A DNA stretch of 64,000 bases. It comes from Bradyrhizobium sp. G127. GTDB taxonomy: Bacteria > Pseudomonadota > Alphaproteobacteria > Rhizobiales > Xanthobacteraceae. The translations under genes were made by a program, and so were the position numbers. Where the stretch lies: assembly GCF_021502575.1 (NCBI RefSeq), contig NZ_JAKFGN010000002.1:1116001-1180000 (forward strand), given 5' to 3'. This document shows positions 17,331 through 26,457 of the stretch, in pieces. The notes beneath the pieces are model-generated. The model searched no databases, had not been told where the DNA came from, and saw only the letters and a program-made list of their open reading frames with translations. Each line of letters starts with the position of its first letter. Position 1 is the stretch's first letter.

Positions 17331-18025
17331 GCCGCGGCCGCGAACGAGGTCACATCAATTGTGCGATCGGCAATCAGTTGGCGCACGTCGTCATCATGAA
17401 CGATGGCAATCATCGCCACATGGCGCTGTTTCTTCTCGGCAATCAGATCAACCACGATTTTGCGGTTAATGCCATCGAGCGATGCGGTCGGTTCATCCAG
17501 CAGCAGGATCGGCTTATCCGAGATGAATCCGCGCGCGATGTTAACGCGCTGCTGCTCGCCGCCGGAAAACGTCGACGGCGGCAGGGTCCATAGCCGCTCC
17601 GCGATATTGAGACGGCGCAGCAGCGCCCGTGCGCGCTCGCGCGCCTCGTCCCGCGCAATGCCATTAGCGATTAGCGGTTCGGCAACGACGTCGATCGTCG
17701 CAACGCGCGGCACGGCGCGTAGAAACTGGCTCACATAACCAATGGTTTGGCGACGAACGCGGAGAATATCACGCGGCGCGGCGCTGGCGATGTCCATCAC
17801 TCCGCCATTGTGACGCACAGTGATGCGTCCGGCGTCACAGCGGTAGTTCCCGAAGAGCATTTTCAGAATCGATGATTTCCCCGCGCCGGACGGGCCGGAC
17901 AGCACAACGCACTCGCCTGCATTCACCTGCATGGTGACGCCGGACACGACCGGCAGCCGCACCCCGTTCTGCAAGTGCATGGTGAAGGTTTTTGCAGCAC
18001 TGGAAATGTCGATCATTGGAGACAT
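17327..18025 (-). CDS. phnL: C-P lyase subunit PhnL (ABC ATPase-like)
   Basis: 232 aa. Walker A GPSGAGKSS, Q-loop YVSQFLRAVPRV, signature FSGGEQQRVNIARG and Walker B PILLLDEPTASLDG are all present. PhnL is an ABC-type ATPase needed with PhnI, PhnG and PhnH for attaching the phosphonate to ribose triphosphate; it is not a transporter. Its start is 8 nt downstream of the phnK stop. Confidence 0.96.
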   Translation of the reverse strand: MSPMIDISSAAKTFTMHLQNGVRLPVVSGVTMQVNAGECVVLSGPSGAGKSSILKMLFGNYRCDAGRITVRHNGGVMDIASAAPRDILRVRRQTIGYVSQFLRAVPRVATIDVVAEPLIANGIARDEARERARALLRRLNIAERLWTLPPSTFSGGEQQRVNIARGFISDKPILLLDEPTASLDGINRKIVVDLIAEKKQRHVAMIAIVHDDDVRQLIADRTIDVTSFAAAA

Positions 18026-18032
18026 ACTGTCC

Positions 18033-18818
18033 TCACGCGGGCAAAATCGAGGAAACGAGGAGTTGAGTATAAGGCTGGTGCGGGTCGTCGAGCACCTGAT
18101 CGGTAAGCCCCGTTTCGATCACCTTGCCGCCCTTCATCACCATCACTCGATGCGACAGCAGCCGCGCCACCGCGAGATCGTGGGTGACGATGATGACCGC
18201 GAGTCCGAGTTCGTTGACCAGCCCGCGCACCAGATCGAGCAGCCGCGCCTGTACGGAAACATCAAGGCCGCCCGTCGGCTCATCCATGAAGACAAGGCGC
18301 GGCTCGGTGACCAGGTTGCGCGCGATCTGCAATCGCTGCCGCATGCCCCCGGAATAGATTTTCGGCGCGTCGTCGATCCGATCAGGTGAAATCTCGACGC
18401 GCTCCAGCCATGAGGATGAGGTTTCGCGAATCTTGCCGTAATGGTTCCAGCCCACTGCCATCAGCCGCTCGCCGACATTGGCCCCGGCGGACACAGCCAT
18501 CCGCAGCCCCATCGCCGGATCCTGATGCACATAGCCCCAGTCCGTGCGGAACAGAAAACGCCGCTCTGCTTCGCCGAGCGCAGCGAGATCGCGGGTGACG
18601 CCATCGCGCATCCGATACGAAACGCGCCCCCTGCTCGGCTGCAATTGCGTCGAAAGCATTTGCAACAGCGTCGACTTGCCCGAGCCGGATTCGCCGACGA
18701 TGGCAAGCACCTCGCCCGGATAGAGTTCGAACGACACCTTGTCGCAGGCGAGTTGCCGCCCATAGGACTTGCTCAGGCCTTCGCAGACAAGCAGTGGCTG
18801 ATCGTCGTCGCGCATCAT
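18033..18818 (-). CDS. phnK: C-P lyase subunit PhnK (ABC ATPase-like)
   Basis: 261 aa from ATG 18818, chosen because it overlaps the phnJ stop as ATGA; the frame upstream is inside phnJ. Walker A GESGSGKST, YVHQDPAMGLRM, signature YSGGMRQRLQIARN and Walker B LVFMDEPTGGLD are intact. PhnK docks on the PhnGHIJ core complex and couples ATP hydrolysis to C-P lyase turnover. Confidence 0.96.
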   Translation of the reverse strand: MMRDDDQPLLVCEGLSKSYGRQLACDKVSFELYPGEVLAIVGESGSGKSTLLQMLSTQLQPSRGRVSYRMRDGVTRDLAALGEAERRFLFRTDWGYVHQDPAMGLRMAVSAGANVGERLMAVGWNHYGKIRETSSSWLERVEISPDRIDDAPKIYSGGMRQRLQIARNLVTEPRLVFMDEPTGGLDVSVQARLLDLVRGLVNELGLAVIIVTHDLAVARLLSHRVMVMKGGKVIETGLTDQVLDDPHQPYTQLLVSSILPA

Positions 18819-19690
18819 GTCACCTGATGGTCGGCGCCGAAGCCGGCGCCCTGATGGCCGTCCGCACGGCGGGTCTCGCAGTAATCCGTGTCGGAACACA
18901 CGAACATTCGCCCGCCCTTGTCGTCGACCACGACCTCATCGAGATAGGACGTATCCGATCCGCACAATGCGCAAGGTGCATCGAAGCGATAGATCTCGAA
19001 CGGATGATCCTCGAAATCGAGCGACGTCACTTTTGTATAGGGCGGGATCGCATAGATGCGCTTCTCACGCCCCGCACCAAACAGCTGCAGCGCCGCGCAA
19101 TCGTCCATCTTCGGGTTGTCGAATTTTGGCGTCGGCGATGGGTCCATTACATAGCGCTCATTGACCTTCACCGGATAAGCATAGGTCGTCGCGATGTGCC
19201 CGTGGCGCGCAATGTCCTCGTACAGCTTGACATGCATTAGCCCGTATTCACCAAGCGCATGCATGCGCCGGGTCTCGGTCTCGCGCGGCTCGAGGAACCG
19301 CAGCGGTTCCGGAATCGGTACCTGATAGACCAGCACCTGATTGTCGTTCAGCGCAGTCTCTGGAATGCGATGCCGTGTTTGAATCACGGTGGCGTCGGAC
19401 GTCACCGTGGTGGTTTTCACGCCAGCGGTCTTCTCGAAGAACTTGCGGATCGAGATCGCGTTGGTGGTGTCGTCGGAACCCTGGTCGATCACCTTCAGCG
19501 TGTCGTCCTGACCGAGGATCGCCGCCGTCACCTGCACGCCCCCAGTACCCCAGCCATAAGGCATCGGCATCTCGCGGCTCGCAAACGGCACCTGATAGCC
19601 GGGAATAGCGATGGCCTTCAAGATGGCACGGCGGATCATCCGCTTGGTCTGCTCGTCGAGATAGGCGAAATTGTAAACCGGCGCGTTCAT
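18815..19690 (-). CDS. phnJ: C-P lyase PhnJ, radical SAM enzyme
   Basis: 291 aa. The Cys set typical of PhnJ is complete: C240, C243 and C265 (iron-sulfur ligands, in PCALCGSD and FVCSDTDYC) and C271 (catalytic thiol). These correspond one-off to E. coli C241/C244/C266/C272. It cleaves the carbon-phosphorus bond of ribose 1-phosphonate 5-phosphate, releasing the alkane and 5-phosphoribosyl 1,2-cyclic phosphate. The start overlaps the phnI stop by 4 bp. Confidence 0.98.
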   Translation of the reverse strand: MNAPVYNFAYLDEQTKRMIRRAILKAIAIPGYQVPFASREMPMPYGWGTGGVQVTAAILGQDDTLKVIDQGSDDTTNAISIRKFFEKTAGVKTTTVTSDATVIQTRHRIPETALNDNQVLVYQVPIPEPLRFLEPRETETRRMHALGEYGLMHVKLYEDIARHGHIATTYAYPVKVNERYVMDPSPTPKFDNPKMDDCAALQLFGAGREKRIYAIPPYTKVTSLDFEDHPFEIYRFDAPCALCGSDTSYLDEVVVDDKGGRMFVCSDTDYCETRRADGHQGAGFGADHQVT

Positions 19691-20793
19691 TCGGCGGCCT
19701 CCGCCAGCGTTGCGTCGCTGTCCTTCGCGGCCTCGAATTCCTTGCGCAGCTTCCGCAGTAGTCCGAGTTCGGACTGGAAGTCGACATAGTGCGGCAGCTT
19801 CAGGTGCTCGACGAAGCCCGTGGCCTGCACATTGTCGGAATGCGACATCACGAATTCCTCGTCCTGTGCCGGCGAACCCGCTTCCTCGCCGAGTTCGCGC
19901 GCGCGCAGCGAGCGATCCACCAGCGCCATCGACATAGTCTTACGCTCGCTCTGGCCGAACGCCAGGCCATAGCCGCGCGTAAAGCACGGCGCTTCGGTGG
20001 CCGAGCCCTTAAACTGATTGACCATCTGACATTCCGTCAGCGTGATCGAACCCAGCGGAACAGCAAACCCAGCGTCTTCCGCGAAGAACTCGACCTCCAC
20101 TTCGCCGAAACGGATTTCACCGGCGAATGGATGAGTCCGGCCGAAACCACGCTGGGTCGAGTAGCCCAGCGCCAACAGAAATCCCTCGTCACCGCGCGCA
20201 AGGCTTTGCAGCCGCAGGTCGCGATCCGCCGGAAAGCTCAGCGGCTCGCGAGTCAGGTCGCCAACCGGCTGATCCGGATTTGCCTCGGGCGACGGCTCGA
20301 TCAGACCGTCCGCGCCGAGAATATCGGTGACGCGCGGCATCGACGCATCCCCGGCGATACCTTGCGTCGGCGCAGGGATCGCTGCGTCTTCCGTCAGCGA
20401 TGGATCGAGCAGGCGGTGAGTGTAGTCGAATGTCGGTCCGAGGATCTGCCCGCCCGGCACGTCCTTGAAGGTGGACGAGATGCGGCGGCGGATCTGCATG
20501 CTGCCGGTGTCGAGCGGTTCGGTCGCACCAAATCTTGGCAATGTGGCGCGGAATGCGCGCAGCAGAAAGATCGCCTCGATCAGATCACCCCTTGCCTGCT
20601 TGATCGCCAGCGCGGCCAAGTCGCGGTCATAGAGCGAACCTTCGATCATGACGCGATCGACCGCCAGCGTAAGCTGTCCGGAGATTTGCTTGAGCGTAAG
20701 ATCGGGGATTGTCGGATCGCCACGGCGTTCATGCGCCAGAAGTTGATGAGCATTTTCGATGGCGCGTTCGCCGCCCTTGACCGCAACATACAT
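19687..20793 (-). CDS. phnI: C-P lyase core subunit PhnI
   Basis: 368 aa, normal PhnI length. Begins MYVAVKGGERAIENAHQLLA, a family hallmark, and includes RGYGLAFGQSERKTMSMALV and a C-terminal LKLPHYVDFQSELGLL. PhnI is the nucleosidase that, with PhnG, PhnH and PhnL, exchanges the adenine of ATP for a phosphonate. It sits in the phnGHIJ core order expected for the C-P lyase complex. Confidence 0.97.
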   Translation of the reverse strand: MYVAVKGGERAIENAHQLLAHERRGDPTIPDLTLKQISGQLTLAVDRVMIEGSLYDRDLAALAIKQARGDLIEAIFLLRAFRATLPRFGATEPLDTGSMQIRRRISSTFKDVPGGQILGPTFDYTHRLLDPSLTEDAAIPAPTQGIAGDASMPRVTDILGADGLIEPSPEANPDQPVGDLTREPLSFPADRDLRLQSLARGDEGFLLALGYSTQRGFGRTHPFAGEIRFGEVEVEFFAEDAGFAVPLGSITLTECQMVNQFKGSATEAPCFTRGYGLAFGQSERKTMSMALVDRSLRARELGEEAGSPAQDEEFVMSHSDNVQATGFVEHLKLPHYVDFQSELGLLRKLRKEFEAAKDSDATLAEAAE

Positions 20794-20796
20794 GGC

Positions 20797-21411
20797 TCAG
20801 ACCTTCCCTGCGGAAACCTGCGTGCTGCGCGGCAACGCCACGACGTCGTGGCCGCAGACCATCAACAAATCGACCCCGCGCGGAAACAGCGCGCGATTGG
20901 CCTTCATGCGTTCGACAAAATCGGACGGCAGCCCCCCCGCGTGCAACGACGATGTGCCGCGAATGCCCGGACCGCTGAGGATCAGTTCCGGCCCTTCGGA
21001 GAAGGTATCGACCTGGACCACCAGCGTCGCCGAGCGATCCGGATATTCCGGCGTTCCAAGCGCGAAGGATTCGAAGTCGGGCAACGCTGCACCATTGTGA
21101 ATTAAAGCAAAGGCAGCAATTGAGGCGTCATCTGTCAGCGGCGCACCAGTCTGGAAGCGCAGCCATGATGCGATGTCGGTTTCAGCTTCCAACCGCTGGC
21201 CGAGCCAGACTGGCGTATCGTGGTCGAACAGGGTCAGCGCGATAGCGGCCGTAGCAGGCACCAATAGCGGCGGCGCGTTCACACCATCGGTGATTGTCTG
21301 CACCGAACCGGGACGCGCCAGCGCATCCATCACGCAACGAAACACCGCTTGAGACGATGATACCGGCCTGGCGAATCCCGTTCCTGCGTCCAGCTTTGCA
21401 TGAAGCGCCAT
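20797..21411 (-). CDS. phnH: C-P lyase core subunit PhnH
   Basis: 204 aa. The N-terminal SQAVFRCVMDALARPGSVQT and the later LIHNGAALPDFESFALGTPE and LSGPGIRGTSSLHAGGLP are typical PhnH segments. PhnH forms a heteromeric core with PhnG, PhnI and PhnJ. It starts 2 nt after the phnG stop and ends 3 nt before phnI, so the genes are tightly coupled. Confidence 0.96.
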   Translation of the reverse strand: MALHAKLDAGTGFARPVSSSQAVFRCVMDALARPGSVQTITDGVNAPPLLVPATAAIALTLFDHDTPVWLGQRLEAETDIASWLRFQTGAPLTDDASIAAFALIHNGAALPDFESFALGTPEYPDRSATLVVQVDTFSEGPELILSGPGIRGTSSLHAGGLPSDFVERMKANRALFPRGVDLLMVCGHDVVALPRSTQVSAGKV

Positions 21412-21413
21412 GG

Positions 21414-21875
21414 TTAGTTCTCGCCTCTTACCAAGGTGTAGAAATCGACCCGTGTCGCGGCGGTTTCCGCTGCCTGTTCGGCGAGCGCCGCGTCTCGTTC
21501 CCTACGCAGTGGGGCAACAACAGCCTGTTCGATCTCGCTCTTGAAGCTCTCGCTCTGGATCAGCGCATCGCACAGTGCGATCAGCCTTGCCTTCTCGCCG
21601 TCGCGTCCCAGCACATAGCCGAAGCCGACCTCGCCTGAGACCAGCCGCACTGCCGCGCGCGAAACACTGGCTTCACCAAGATTGAACGGCGCGCCATCAC
21701 CGCCGATCCGGCCGCGCACCATAACGAGGCCCCTCTCCGGCTGGCGAACCACCTGATGTGCAGGAATCTCAAGTGCGTCGAGACAGGCCGCGATCCGTTC
21801 CGTCGGAGTGTGCGCAAGCACTGACATGGCGTCGCGGCGCAGACTCTGCTCGGGGCCTATCTGCGGTTGGATCAT
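21414..21875 (-). CDS. phnG: C-P lyase core subunit PhnG
   Basis: 153 aa from ATG 21875, preferred over the in-frame GTG at 21881 because AAGG lies 5 nt before the ATG. The motif ERGLVMVRGRIGGDGAPFNL followed by GEASVSRAAVRL and GFGYVLGRD is diagnostic of PhnG. First gene of the phnGHIJKLMN operon; a PhnF-type palindrome and a Pho-box-like element lie directly upstream. Confidence 0.95.
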   Translation of the reverse strand: MIQPQIGPEQSLRRDAMSVLAHTPTERIAACLDALEIPAHQVVRQPERGLVMVRGRIGGDGAPFNLGEASVSRAAVRLVSGEVGFGYVLGRDGEKARLIALCDALIQSESFKSEIEQAVVAPLRRERDAALAEQAAETAATRVDFYTLVRGEN

Positions 21876-21893
21876 CTGCACCTTGCCGAATCT

Positions 21894-21919
21894 AAGTTGT
21901 CTATGTTATTAGACAACTT
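21894..21919. promoter_or_regulatory. Palindromic operator in the phnG/phnF divergent promoter, candidate PhnF site
   Basis: AAGTTGTCTA (21894-21903) and TAGACAACTT (21910-21919) are perfect 10-bp arms separated by TGTTAT. GntR/HutC-type PhnF regulators bind palindromes with a TCTA/TAGA core. The site lies 19 bp before the phnG ATG and 87 bp before phnF, so binding would block phnG transcription and could autoregulate phnF. Confidence 0.75.
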
Positions 21920-21933
21920 CGTAAGGCATCGCC

Positions 21934-21951
21934 ATGACAATCTGGTGACAT
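21934..21951 (-). promoter_or_regulatory. Pho-box-like element upstream of phnG
   Basis: On the minus strand ATGTCAC and TTGTCAT form 7-bp direct repeats separated by CAGA (11-bp period), close to the PhoB consensus CTGTCAT-N4-CTGTCAT. It is 59 bp upstream of the phnG ATG and just outside the PhnF-type palindrome, so phosphate starvation and substrate sensing could both act here. Confidence 0.65.
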
Positions 21952-22005
21952 CGGGATGATTTTCATAGAACCGGGCATCGGGTGCCGCCGTGTGCGGGCG
22001 CGAGC

Positions 22006-22737
22006 ATGAGTCTGTCTGAAGACAGCGGCTCCGGCGTCGCCCTGTGGCGGCGCGTGGCGGATTCCATCGAGCAGTCCATTGCCAACGGAACCTATCCGCA
22101 CGACACGCGCCTTCCCGGCGAAATGGAGATCGCGGAGATTCACCGCGTCAACCGCCATACGGTGCGCCGCGCGCTGGCGGCGCTGGCCGAGCGCGGACTG
22201 GTACGCGCCGAACGCGGCAGCGGCACCTATGTGGAAGCGCCGCGAATCTCCTACCCCCTTCGCTCGCGCACGCGCTTTTCCGAAATCGTCGGCGCCGGCG
22301 GCCAGGAAGCAGACGGCAAGTTGCTGCATTCGTCGATCGAACCCGCGTCGCAGGATCTGGCGAAGCGGCTAGGTGTCAAGACCGGGGCATCGCTGCTGCG
22401 GATCGACGCACTGCGCATGGCGGACAGGATTCCGATTTGCGTTGGCACCACATGGATGGAAGCAGCCCGCTTCCCTGATGGTGGACACGTCTATGAAAGG
22501 AAGCGCTCGACAACCAAACTGCTGACGCACTTCGGTGTGCGCGACTACCGCCGAGAATGGACCAACGTTACCGCAGCCATCGTGGATGCCGCCGATGCAG
22601 CCCGGCTCGATCTCGCTCTCGGTCGTCCGGTGCTGGTGGTCGACAGCCTTGATACGGAGCCGGACGGCAAGCCGCTGCTCACCACCCGCGCACGCTTCGC
22701 TGCGGAACGGGTGCAGTTCGTAATCGAAAACCAATAG
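22006..22737 (+). CDS. phnF: PhnF, GntR/HutC-type regulator of phosphonate genes
   Basis: 243 aa from ATG 22006; an in-frame ATG at 21982 gives 8 extra residues. The N-terminal GntR winged helix is ALWRRVADSIEQSIANGTYP, then EMEIAEIHRVNRHTVRRAL and GSGTYVE. Residues ~90-240 form a UTRA effector domain (LRIDALRMADRIPICVGTTW). It is divergent from phnG and convergent with phnE. It likely represses the phn operon until phosphate or a phosphonate signal changes, through the palindrome at 21894. Confidence 0.93.
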   Translation: MSLSEDSGSGVALWRRVADSIEQSIANGTYPHDTRLPGEMEIAEIHRVNRHTVRRALAALAERGLVRAERGSGTYVEAPRISYPLRSRTRFSEIVGAGGQEADGKLLHSSIEPASQDLAKRLGVKTGASLLRIDALRMADRIPICVGTTWMEAARFPDGGHVYERKRSTTKLLTHFGVRDYRREWTNVTAAIVDAADAARLDLALGRPVLVVDSLDTEPDGKPLLTTRARFAAERVQFVIENQ

Positions 22738-22743
22738 CTGAAA

Positions 22744-23595
22744 TCAGTGCCGCGCTTCGCCGGCGCGACCGATGATGGCAAAACGCAGCCGGCTCGAAAT
22801 GAAATCAATGACCGCGACCGCGATCAGGATCATCAGTACCAACGTTGAGACCTTCTGCCATTCCAGTACACGGATCTGCTCGGCCAGTTGCAGGCCGATG
22901 CCACCGGCCCCGACGATGCCGATGATGGTGGCCGAACGGGTATTGGATTCGATGTAGTATAGTATCTGTCCCGCCAGCACCGGCAGCACCTGCGGCATCA
23001 GGCCGAAGCGGATCTCGTGCAGCTTGCTGCCGCCCGCCGCACGGATGCCCTCAACCTGCTTGTGGTCGCCGCCCTCGATCGCTTCCGAAAACAACTTGCC
23101 GAATGCACCGAAATCCGATGTGGCGATGGCCAGCACACCCGCGAAGGGTCCGAGGCCCACCACATTGATCCAGACCAGCGCCCAGATCAGCGTATCGATC
23201 CCGCGGATCGAATCGAGGAACCGCCGCACCGGAAAGCGCAGGAAGATCGAGGGAATGATGTTTTTCGCCGCCAGCAGACTGAACGGCAGCGCCAGCAACG
23301 CGCCGAGCAACGTGCCGAGAAACGCGATCGAGAGCGTCTCCCCCATGGCGTGAAGATATGTCGGCAGTGACGAGCCTGGGTCCGGCGGGATCATTAGCAG
23401 AATGAACCAGCCGAGTTGCCGTGTGCCGACGATCAGGCGCTCGAGCGAGAAGTCCAGATACCAGCAACCGAACACGAACAGCGCAAGCGCTACAGAGGCG
23501 GCTGCGAAAGCCTTTCGTCGCGCCGAGCGCGAGCCGTGAAAAAGCTCCGGATACTTCGCAACAATGACTGAGGCATTCTGAACCGCCGGGGTCAC
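22744..23595 (-). CDS. phnE: Phosphonate ABC transporter permease PhnE (second copy)
   Basis: 283 aa inner-membrane permease. It starts at a GTG (23595) that overlaps the preceding permease stop. Membrane segments are evident (ALALFVFGCWYLDFSLERLI), and the EAA-type loop is EAIEGGDHKQVEGIRAAGGS. The C-terminal IESNTRSATIIGIVGAGGIG is the PhnE signature. Two consecutive PhnE-type permeases probably form a heterodimer for phosphonate import. Confidence 0.94.
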   Translation of the reverse strand: MTPAVQNASVIVAKYPELFHGSRSARRKAFAAASVALALFVFGCWYLDFSLERLIVGTRQLGWFILLMIPPDPGSSLPTYLHAMGETLSIAFLGTLLGALLALPFSLLAAKNIIPSIFLRFPVRRFLDSIRGIDTLIWALVWINVVGLGPFAGVLAIATSDFGAFGKLFSEAIEGGDHKQVEGIRAAGGSKLHEIRFGLMPQVLPVLAGQILYYIESNTRSATIIGIVGAGGIGLQLAEQIRVLEWQKVSTLVLMILIAVAVIDFISSRLRFAIIGRAGEARH

Positions 23596-24476
23596 GAGCG
23601 CCTCCCTGGTCCGAACAGCCGCCCGCGCAGCCAGCCGGTGCAGACGTCAATGAGGAAGATCGTTATGATGATCATCAGCAGGATGGCGCTAACGTCGGAA
23701 TAAAAGAACTTGCGCACCGCGACCACGAGTTCTTGCCCGATACCGCCAGCGCCGACGAAGCCCATCACCGAAGCCTCGCGCACATTGATCTCGAACCGCA
23801 GCAGCGAATAACTCGCGAATCCCGGCATCACCTGCGGAAGTACCGCGAAGCGCATGCTCGACATCCAGCTTGCACCGGTGGAGCGGACGCCTTCCAGCGG
23901 CTTCATATCGATGTTCTCGACTTGCTCCGAATAGAGCTTTCCGAGCGCGCCGACCGAATGGATCGCGATGGCAAGAACGCCCGCCATCGGTCCCAGCCCG
24001 AAGGCGATCACAAAGATCAAGGCAAACACGATACCGGGAACGGTGCGGCAGAATTCCAGAAACCGGCGCACGACAAACCGCGCCACCGGATGCGGCGACA
24101 CATTGGCGGCGGCGAAGAAATTCAGGCAGAACGCGCCAACCGCGCCGATGCCGGTACCCACGTAGCTGAGCAGCAGCGTTTCCGCCAGCAGCTTCAGCCA
24201 TTTCTGCCAGCCCCAGAACCATTCGGCGGGATCGGTCCAAACCCGCTTGCCGGTATCGAGATTGAGAATGCGGTCGAAATAGCCGACAAAGTTGCCGATC
24301 TTCTCGACGAAGGTTTTCGGCGCTACCTCCGCACCGAGTCCCGCGACGATCAGCAGCCCCACAAAGACGATGAGCCCCGCGATGAACCGCAACCGCTTGC
24401 GGGCGACGGTTGCATCATACGCAGCTTCGAGTGCTGCGATCTGCTGGGGCGGGTAGCTGGAAAGGCTGATCGTCAA
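23592..24476 (-). CDS. phnE: Phosphonate ABC transporter permease PhnE (first copy)
   Basis: 294 aa permease; the start appears to be a TTG at 24476 without a clear ribosome site, since an in-frame stop lies just upstream. EQVENIDMKPLEGVRSTGAS is the coupling loop and FEINVREASVMGFVGAGGIG the conserved C-terminal PhnE motif. The weak start and the upstream hairpin at 24507-24532 fit lower expression than phnD. Confidence 0.93.
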   Translation of the reverse strand: MTISLSSYPPQQIAALEAAYDATVARKRLRFIAGLIVFVGLLIVAGLGAEVAPKTFVEKIGNFVGYFDRILNLDTGKRVWTDPAEWFWGWQKWLKLLAETLLLSYVGTGIGAVGAFCLNFFAAANVSPHPVARFVVRRFLEFCRTVPGIVFALIFVIAFGLGPMAGVLAIAIHSVGALGKLYSEQVENIDMKPLEGVRSTGASWMSSMRFAVLPQVMPGFASYSLLRFEINVREASVMGFVGAGGIGQELVVAVRKFFYSDVSAILLMIIITIFLIDVCTGWLRGRLFGPGRRS

Positions 24477-24506
24477 GGAAAGGATGCTCTATGAGCCGAA
24501 AGAGAA

Positions 24507-24532
24507 AGGGCTGGACGGAAATCGTCCAGCCC
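24507..24532 (-). terminator. Intercistronic hairpin between phnD and phnE
   Basis: GGGCTGGACG (24508-24517) pairs perfectly with CGTCCAGCCC (24523-24532), with a 5-nt loop. On the minus strand it is followed by TTTCTCTTTC. It sits 9 nt after the phnD stop and is likely an attenuator or mRNA stabiliser that keeps binding-protein levels above permease levels. Confidence 0.7.
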
Positions 24533-24541
24533 GTGCTGCAA

Positions 24542-25480
24542 TCAGGAGGCCTTCTTCTTGCGAAGATGATCGACGAACTTGATCAGATCGATCATGCCGT
24601 CCCAGTCCTTGGTGGTCGCCGGATTGAAGTCCTTCTTCTGTCCGTCCGACAGTTTGTCGAAGGCGGCCTTCTCCTTGGTGGGGGTCTCAAAGAATGCCTT
24701 TTCAATCGCCGTCTTAAGATCGGCCGGCATGTCCCCAAGAACGGCATAGGGTCCGTTCAGGATCGGTGCAGACTTGTGAACGATACGGAAGTCTTCCTTT
24801 TTCATCGGCGAGCCATCGGCGTTCTTCAGCATGCCCTTGGTCAGCATCTGTGCCAGCGTCGAGTCATTCTCGGCGGTCCACTGATTGGCCGCGACATCGA
24901 CGGTGCCCTGGGAGAGCGCCAGCATCGCGTTCTCGTGGCTGCCAGTAAACACCACCTTGCGGAAATAGGATTCGGCGTCCGAAATCTGCATTTTGTTCAG
25001 CTCGAAGCGCGGCACGTTGTTGCCGGAGGTCGAGTTCGGATCAACGAGGCCGAGGTTTTTGCTCTTCAGATCATCGATCGTCTTGTAGGGGCTTTTCGCC
25101 AGCACGAAGAACATCGAATAATAGCCGGTGCTGCCGTCGATATTGCGATCGTTGGCGAACGCCTCAGTGTTAACGCCGGTCATACGGGCGCGGGCAAACG
25201 ATGCCGAGCCGTAGCTTGCAATATGAATTGTACCGGAGCGTTGGCCTTCGATCACAGCGGCGTAGTCGTTGGCGATGCGCAGGTTAACCTTCACGCCGAG
25301 TTCCTTGCTCAGATAGGCGATGAACGGCGCCCAACGCTCGGTCACGCCCGAGGCGTTCTCGGCAGGAACCACCGCGAAGGTGAGCTCTGGATATTTTGCT
25401 ATCCAGTCCTGAGCCGAGGCGGCGGTGGCGCTGAAGGCAAGTGCGGCGACGCCGGCAATGACGGTGCGACGATTGATCAT
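24542..25480 (-). CDS. phnD: Phosphonate ABC transporter periplasmic binding protein PhnD
   Basis: 312 aa from ATG 25480, supported by GAGG upstream; the frame is open 20 codons further. A Sec signal is visible (MINRRTVIAGVAALAFSATA, cleavage near ASAQD). The mature part has FAVVPAENASGVTERWAPFI, GLVDPNSTSGNNVPRFELNK and NQWTAENDSTLAQM, typical of PhnD. It captures phosphonates in the periplasm. Confidence 0.96.
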   Translation of the reverse strand: MINRRTVIAGVAALAFSATAASAQDWIAKYPELTFAVVPAENASGVTERWAPFIAYLSKELGVKVNLRIANDYAAVIEGQRSGTIHIASYGSASFARARMTGVNTEAFANDRNIDGSTGYYSMFFVLAKSPYKTIDDLKSKNLGLVDPNSTSGNNVPRFELNKMQISDAESYFRKVVFTGSHENAMLALSQGTVDVAANQWTAENDSTLAQMLTKGMLKNADGSPMKKEDFRIVHKSAPILNGPYAVLGDMPADLKTAIEKAFFETPTKEKAAFDKLSDGQKKDFNPATTKDWDGMIDLIKFVDHLRKKKAS

Positions 25481-25523
25481 GATGTCCTCTCGGGTGAGTG
25501 GTCGTGTCTTTATGGAAACAGAA

Positions 25524-26336
25524 CTATGCGACGGCAGCATTTCCGAGCACGGGTGCCAGTTCGCCAGGTACGAAGTCCGGTGTCTCGTCCATCACCTCGC
25601 CGGCTTCGAGATCGTAAAGCTCACGCGCGATGCTGTCGGTCAGCGAGGCCGGCGCGCCGTCGAACACGATGCGGCCCGCCGACATGCCGATCAGGCGATC
25701 GCAATAGGTCCGCGCCAGATCGAGCGAATGCAGATTGCAGATCACGGTGATGCCGAAATGCTTGTTGATACGCAGCAGCGCATCCATCACGATCCGGGTG
25801 TTGCGAGGGTCGAGCGACGCGATCGGCTCGTCGGCCAATATGATGTCGGGCTGCTGGACCAGCGCGCGGGCGATCGCCACGCGCTGCTGCTGTCCGCCCG
25901 AGAGCTGATCCGCGCGCTGCGCCGCCATGGGCATCATGTCGAACTGTTCCAACGCGGAGATAGCGATGGCCTTGTCGTCATGCGGCCAGAGTTGCAGCAG
26001 CGAGCGCCACAGCGGCACGCCGGCCAGACGCCCCATCAGGACGTTGGTCAGCACATCGAGGCGCCCGACCAGATTGAACTGCTGGAAGATCATCGCCGAC
26101 CGGGCACGCCATCGGCGCAAATCGTGGCCTTGCAGCGCAGTGACGTCGACGCCCTCGAACAGGACGCGCCCGCCGGTCGGGCTTTCCAGCCGGTTGATCA
26201 TGCGTAGCAGTGTGGATTTTCCGGCGCCCGAGCGGCCGATCACGCCGACGAAACGTCCGGGCTCAACCGAGAAGGACGCATTGTCGACAGCCGTCTTCGC
26301 CCCGAACCGGCACGTCAGTCCGTCCACCACAAGCAT
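25524..26336 (-). CDS. phnC: Phosphonate ABC transporter ATPase PhnC
   Basis: 270 aa. Walker [11 protein letters not shown]-loop [20 protein letters not shown], signature [19 protein letters not shown] and Walker [13 protein letters not shown] are present. It energises phosphonate import by PhnD/PhnE1E2. It is the first gene of phnCDE1E2, and a Pho-box-like element lies 47 bp upstream. Confidence 0.96.
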   Translation of the reverse strand: MLVVDGLTCRFGAKTAVDNASFSVEPGRFVGVIGRSGAGKSTLLRMINRLESPTGGRVLFEGVDVTALQGHDLRRWRARSAMIFQQFNLVGRLDVLTNVLMGRLAGVPLWRSLLQLWPHDDKAIAISALEQFDMMPMAAQRADQLSGGQQQRVAIARALVQQPDIILADEPIASLDPRNTRIVMDALLRINKHFGITVICNLHSLDLARTYCDRLIGMSAGRIVFDGAPASLTDSIARELYDLEAGEVMDETPDFVPGELAPVLGNAAVA

Positions 26337-26382
26337 GCGCCGACTCCGTCAGAATATCTGCAGCCACCGCTAACGCCGGTTT

Positions 26383-26400
26383 CCTACAGTTGTGTGACAG
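26383..26400 (-). promoter_or_regulatory. Pho-box-like element upstream of phnC
   Basis: On the minus strand CTGTCAC-ACAA-CTGTAGG matches the PhoB half-site pattern (7-bp repeats, 4-bp spacer). It is 47 bp before the phnC ATG, in the divergent promoter region of 231 bp, and points toward phnC. PhoB would activate the transporter operon during phosphate limitation. Confidence 0.65.
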
Positions 26401-26457
26401 CGTCAGTTGCAGCGGTACATCTCCCCTCAATTCGCAAGTGCTGTGGCAAAACGCTCA

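Noticed and set aside
19789-21105. A 438-codon plus-strand frame
   Set aside because: Antisense to phnI and phnH, which are certain; no ribosome site or motif.
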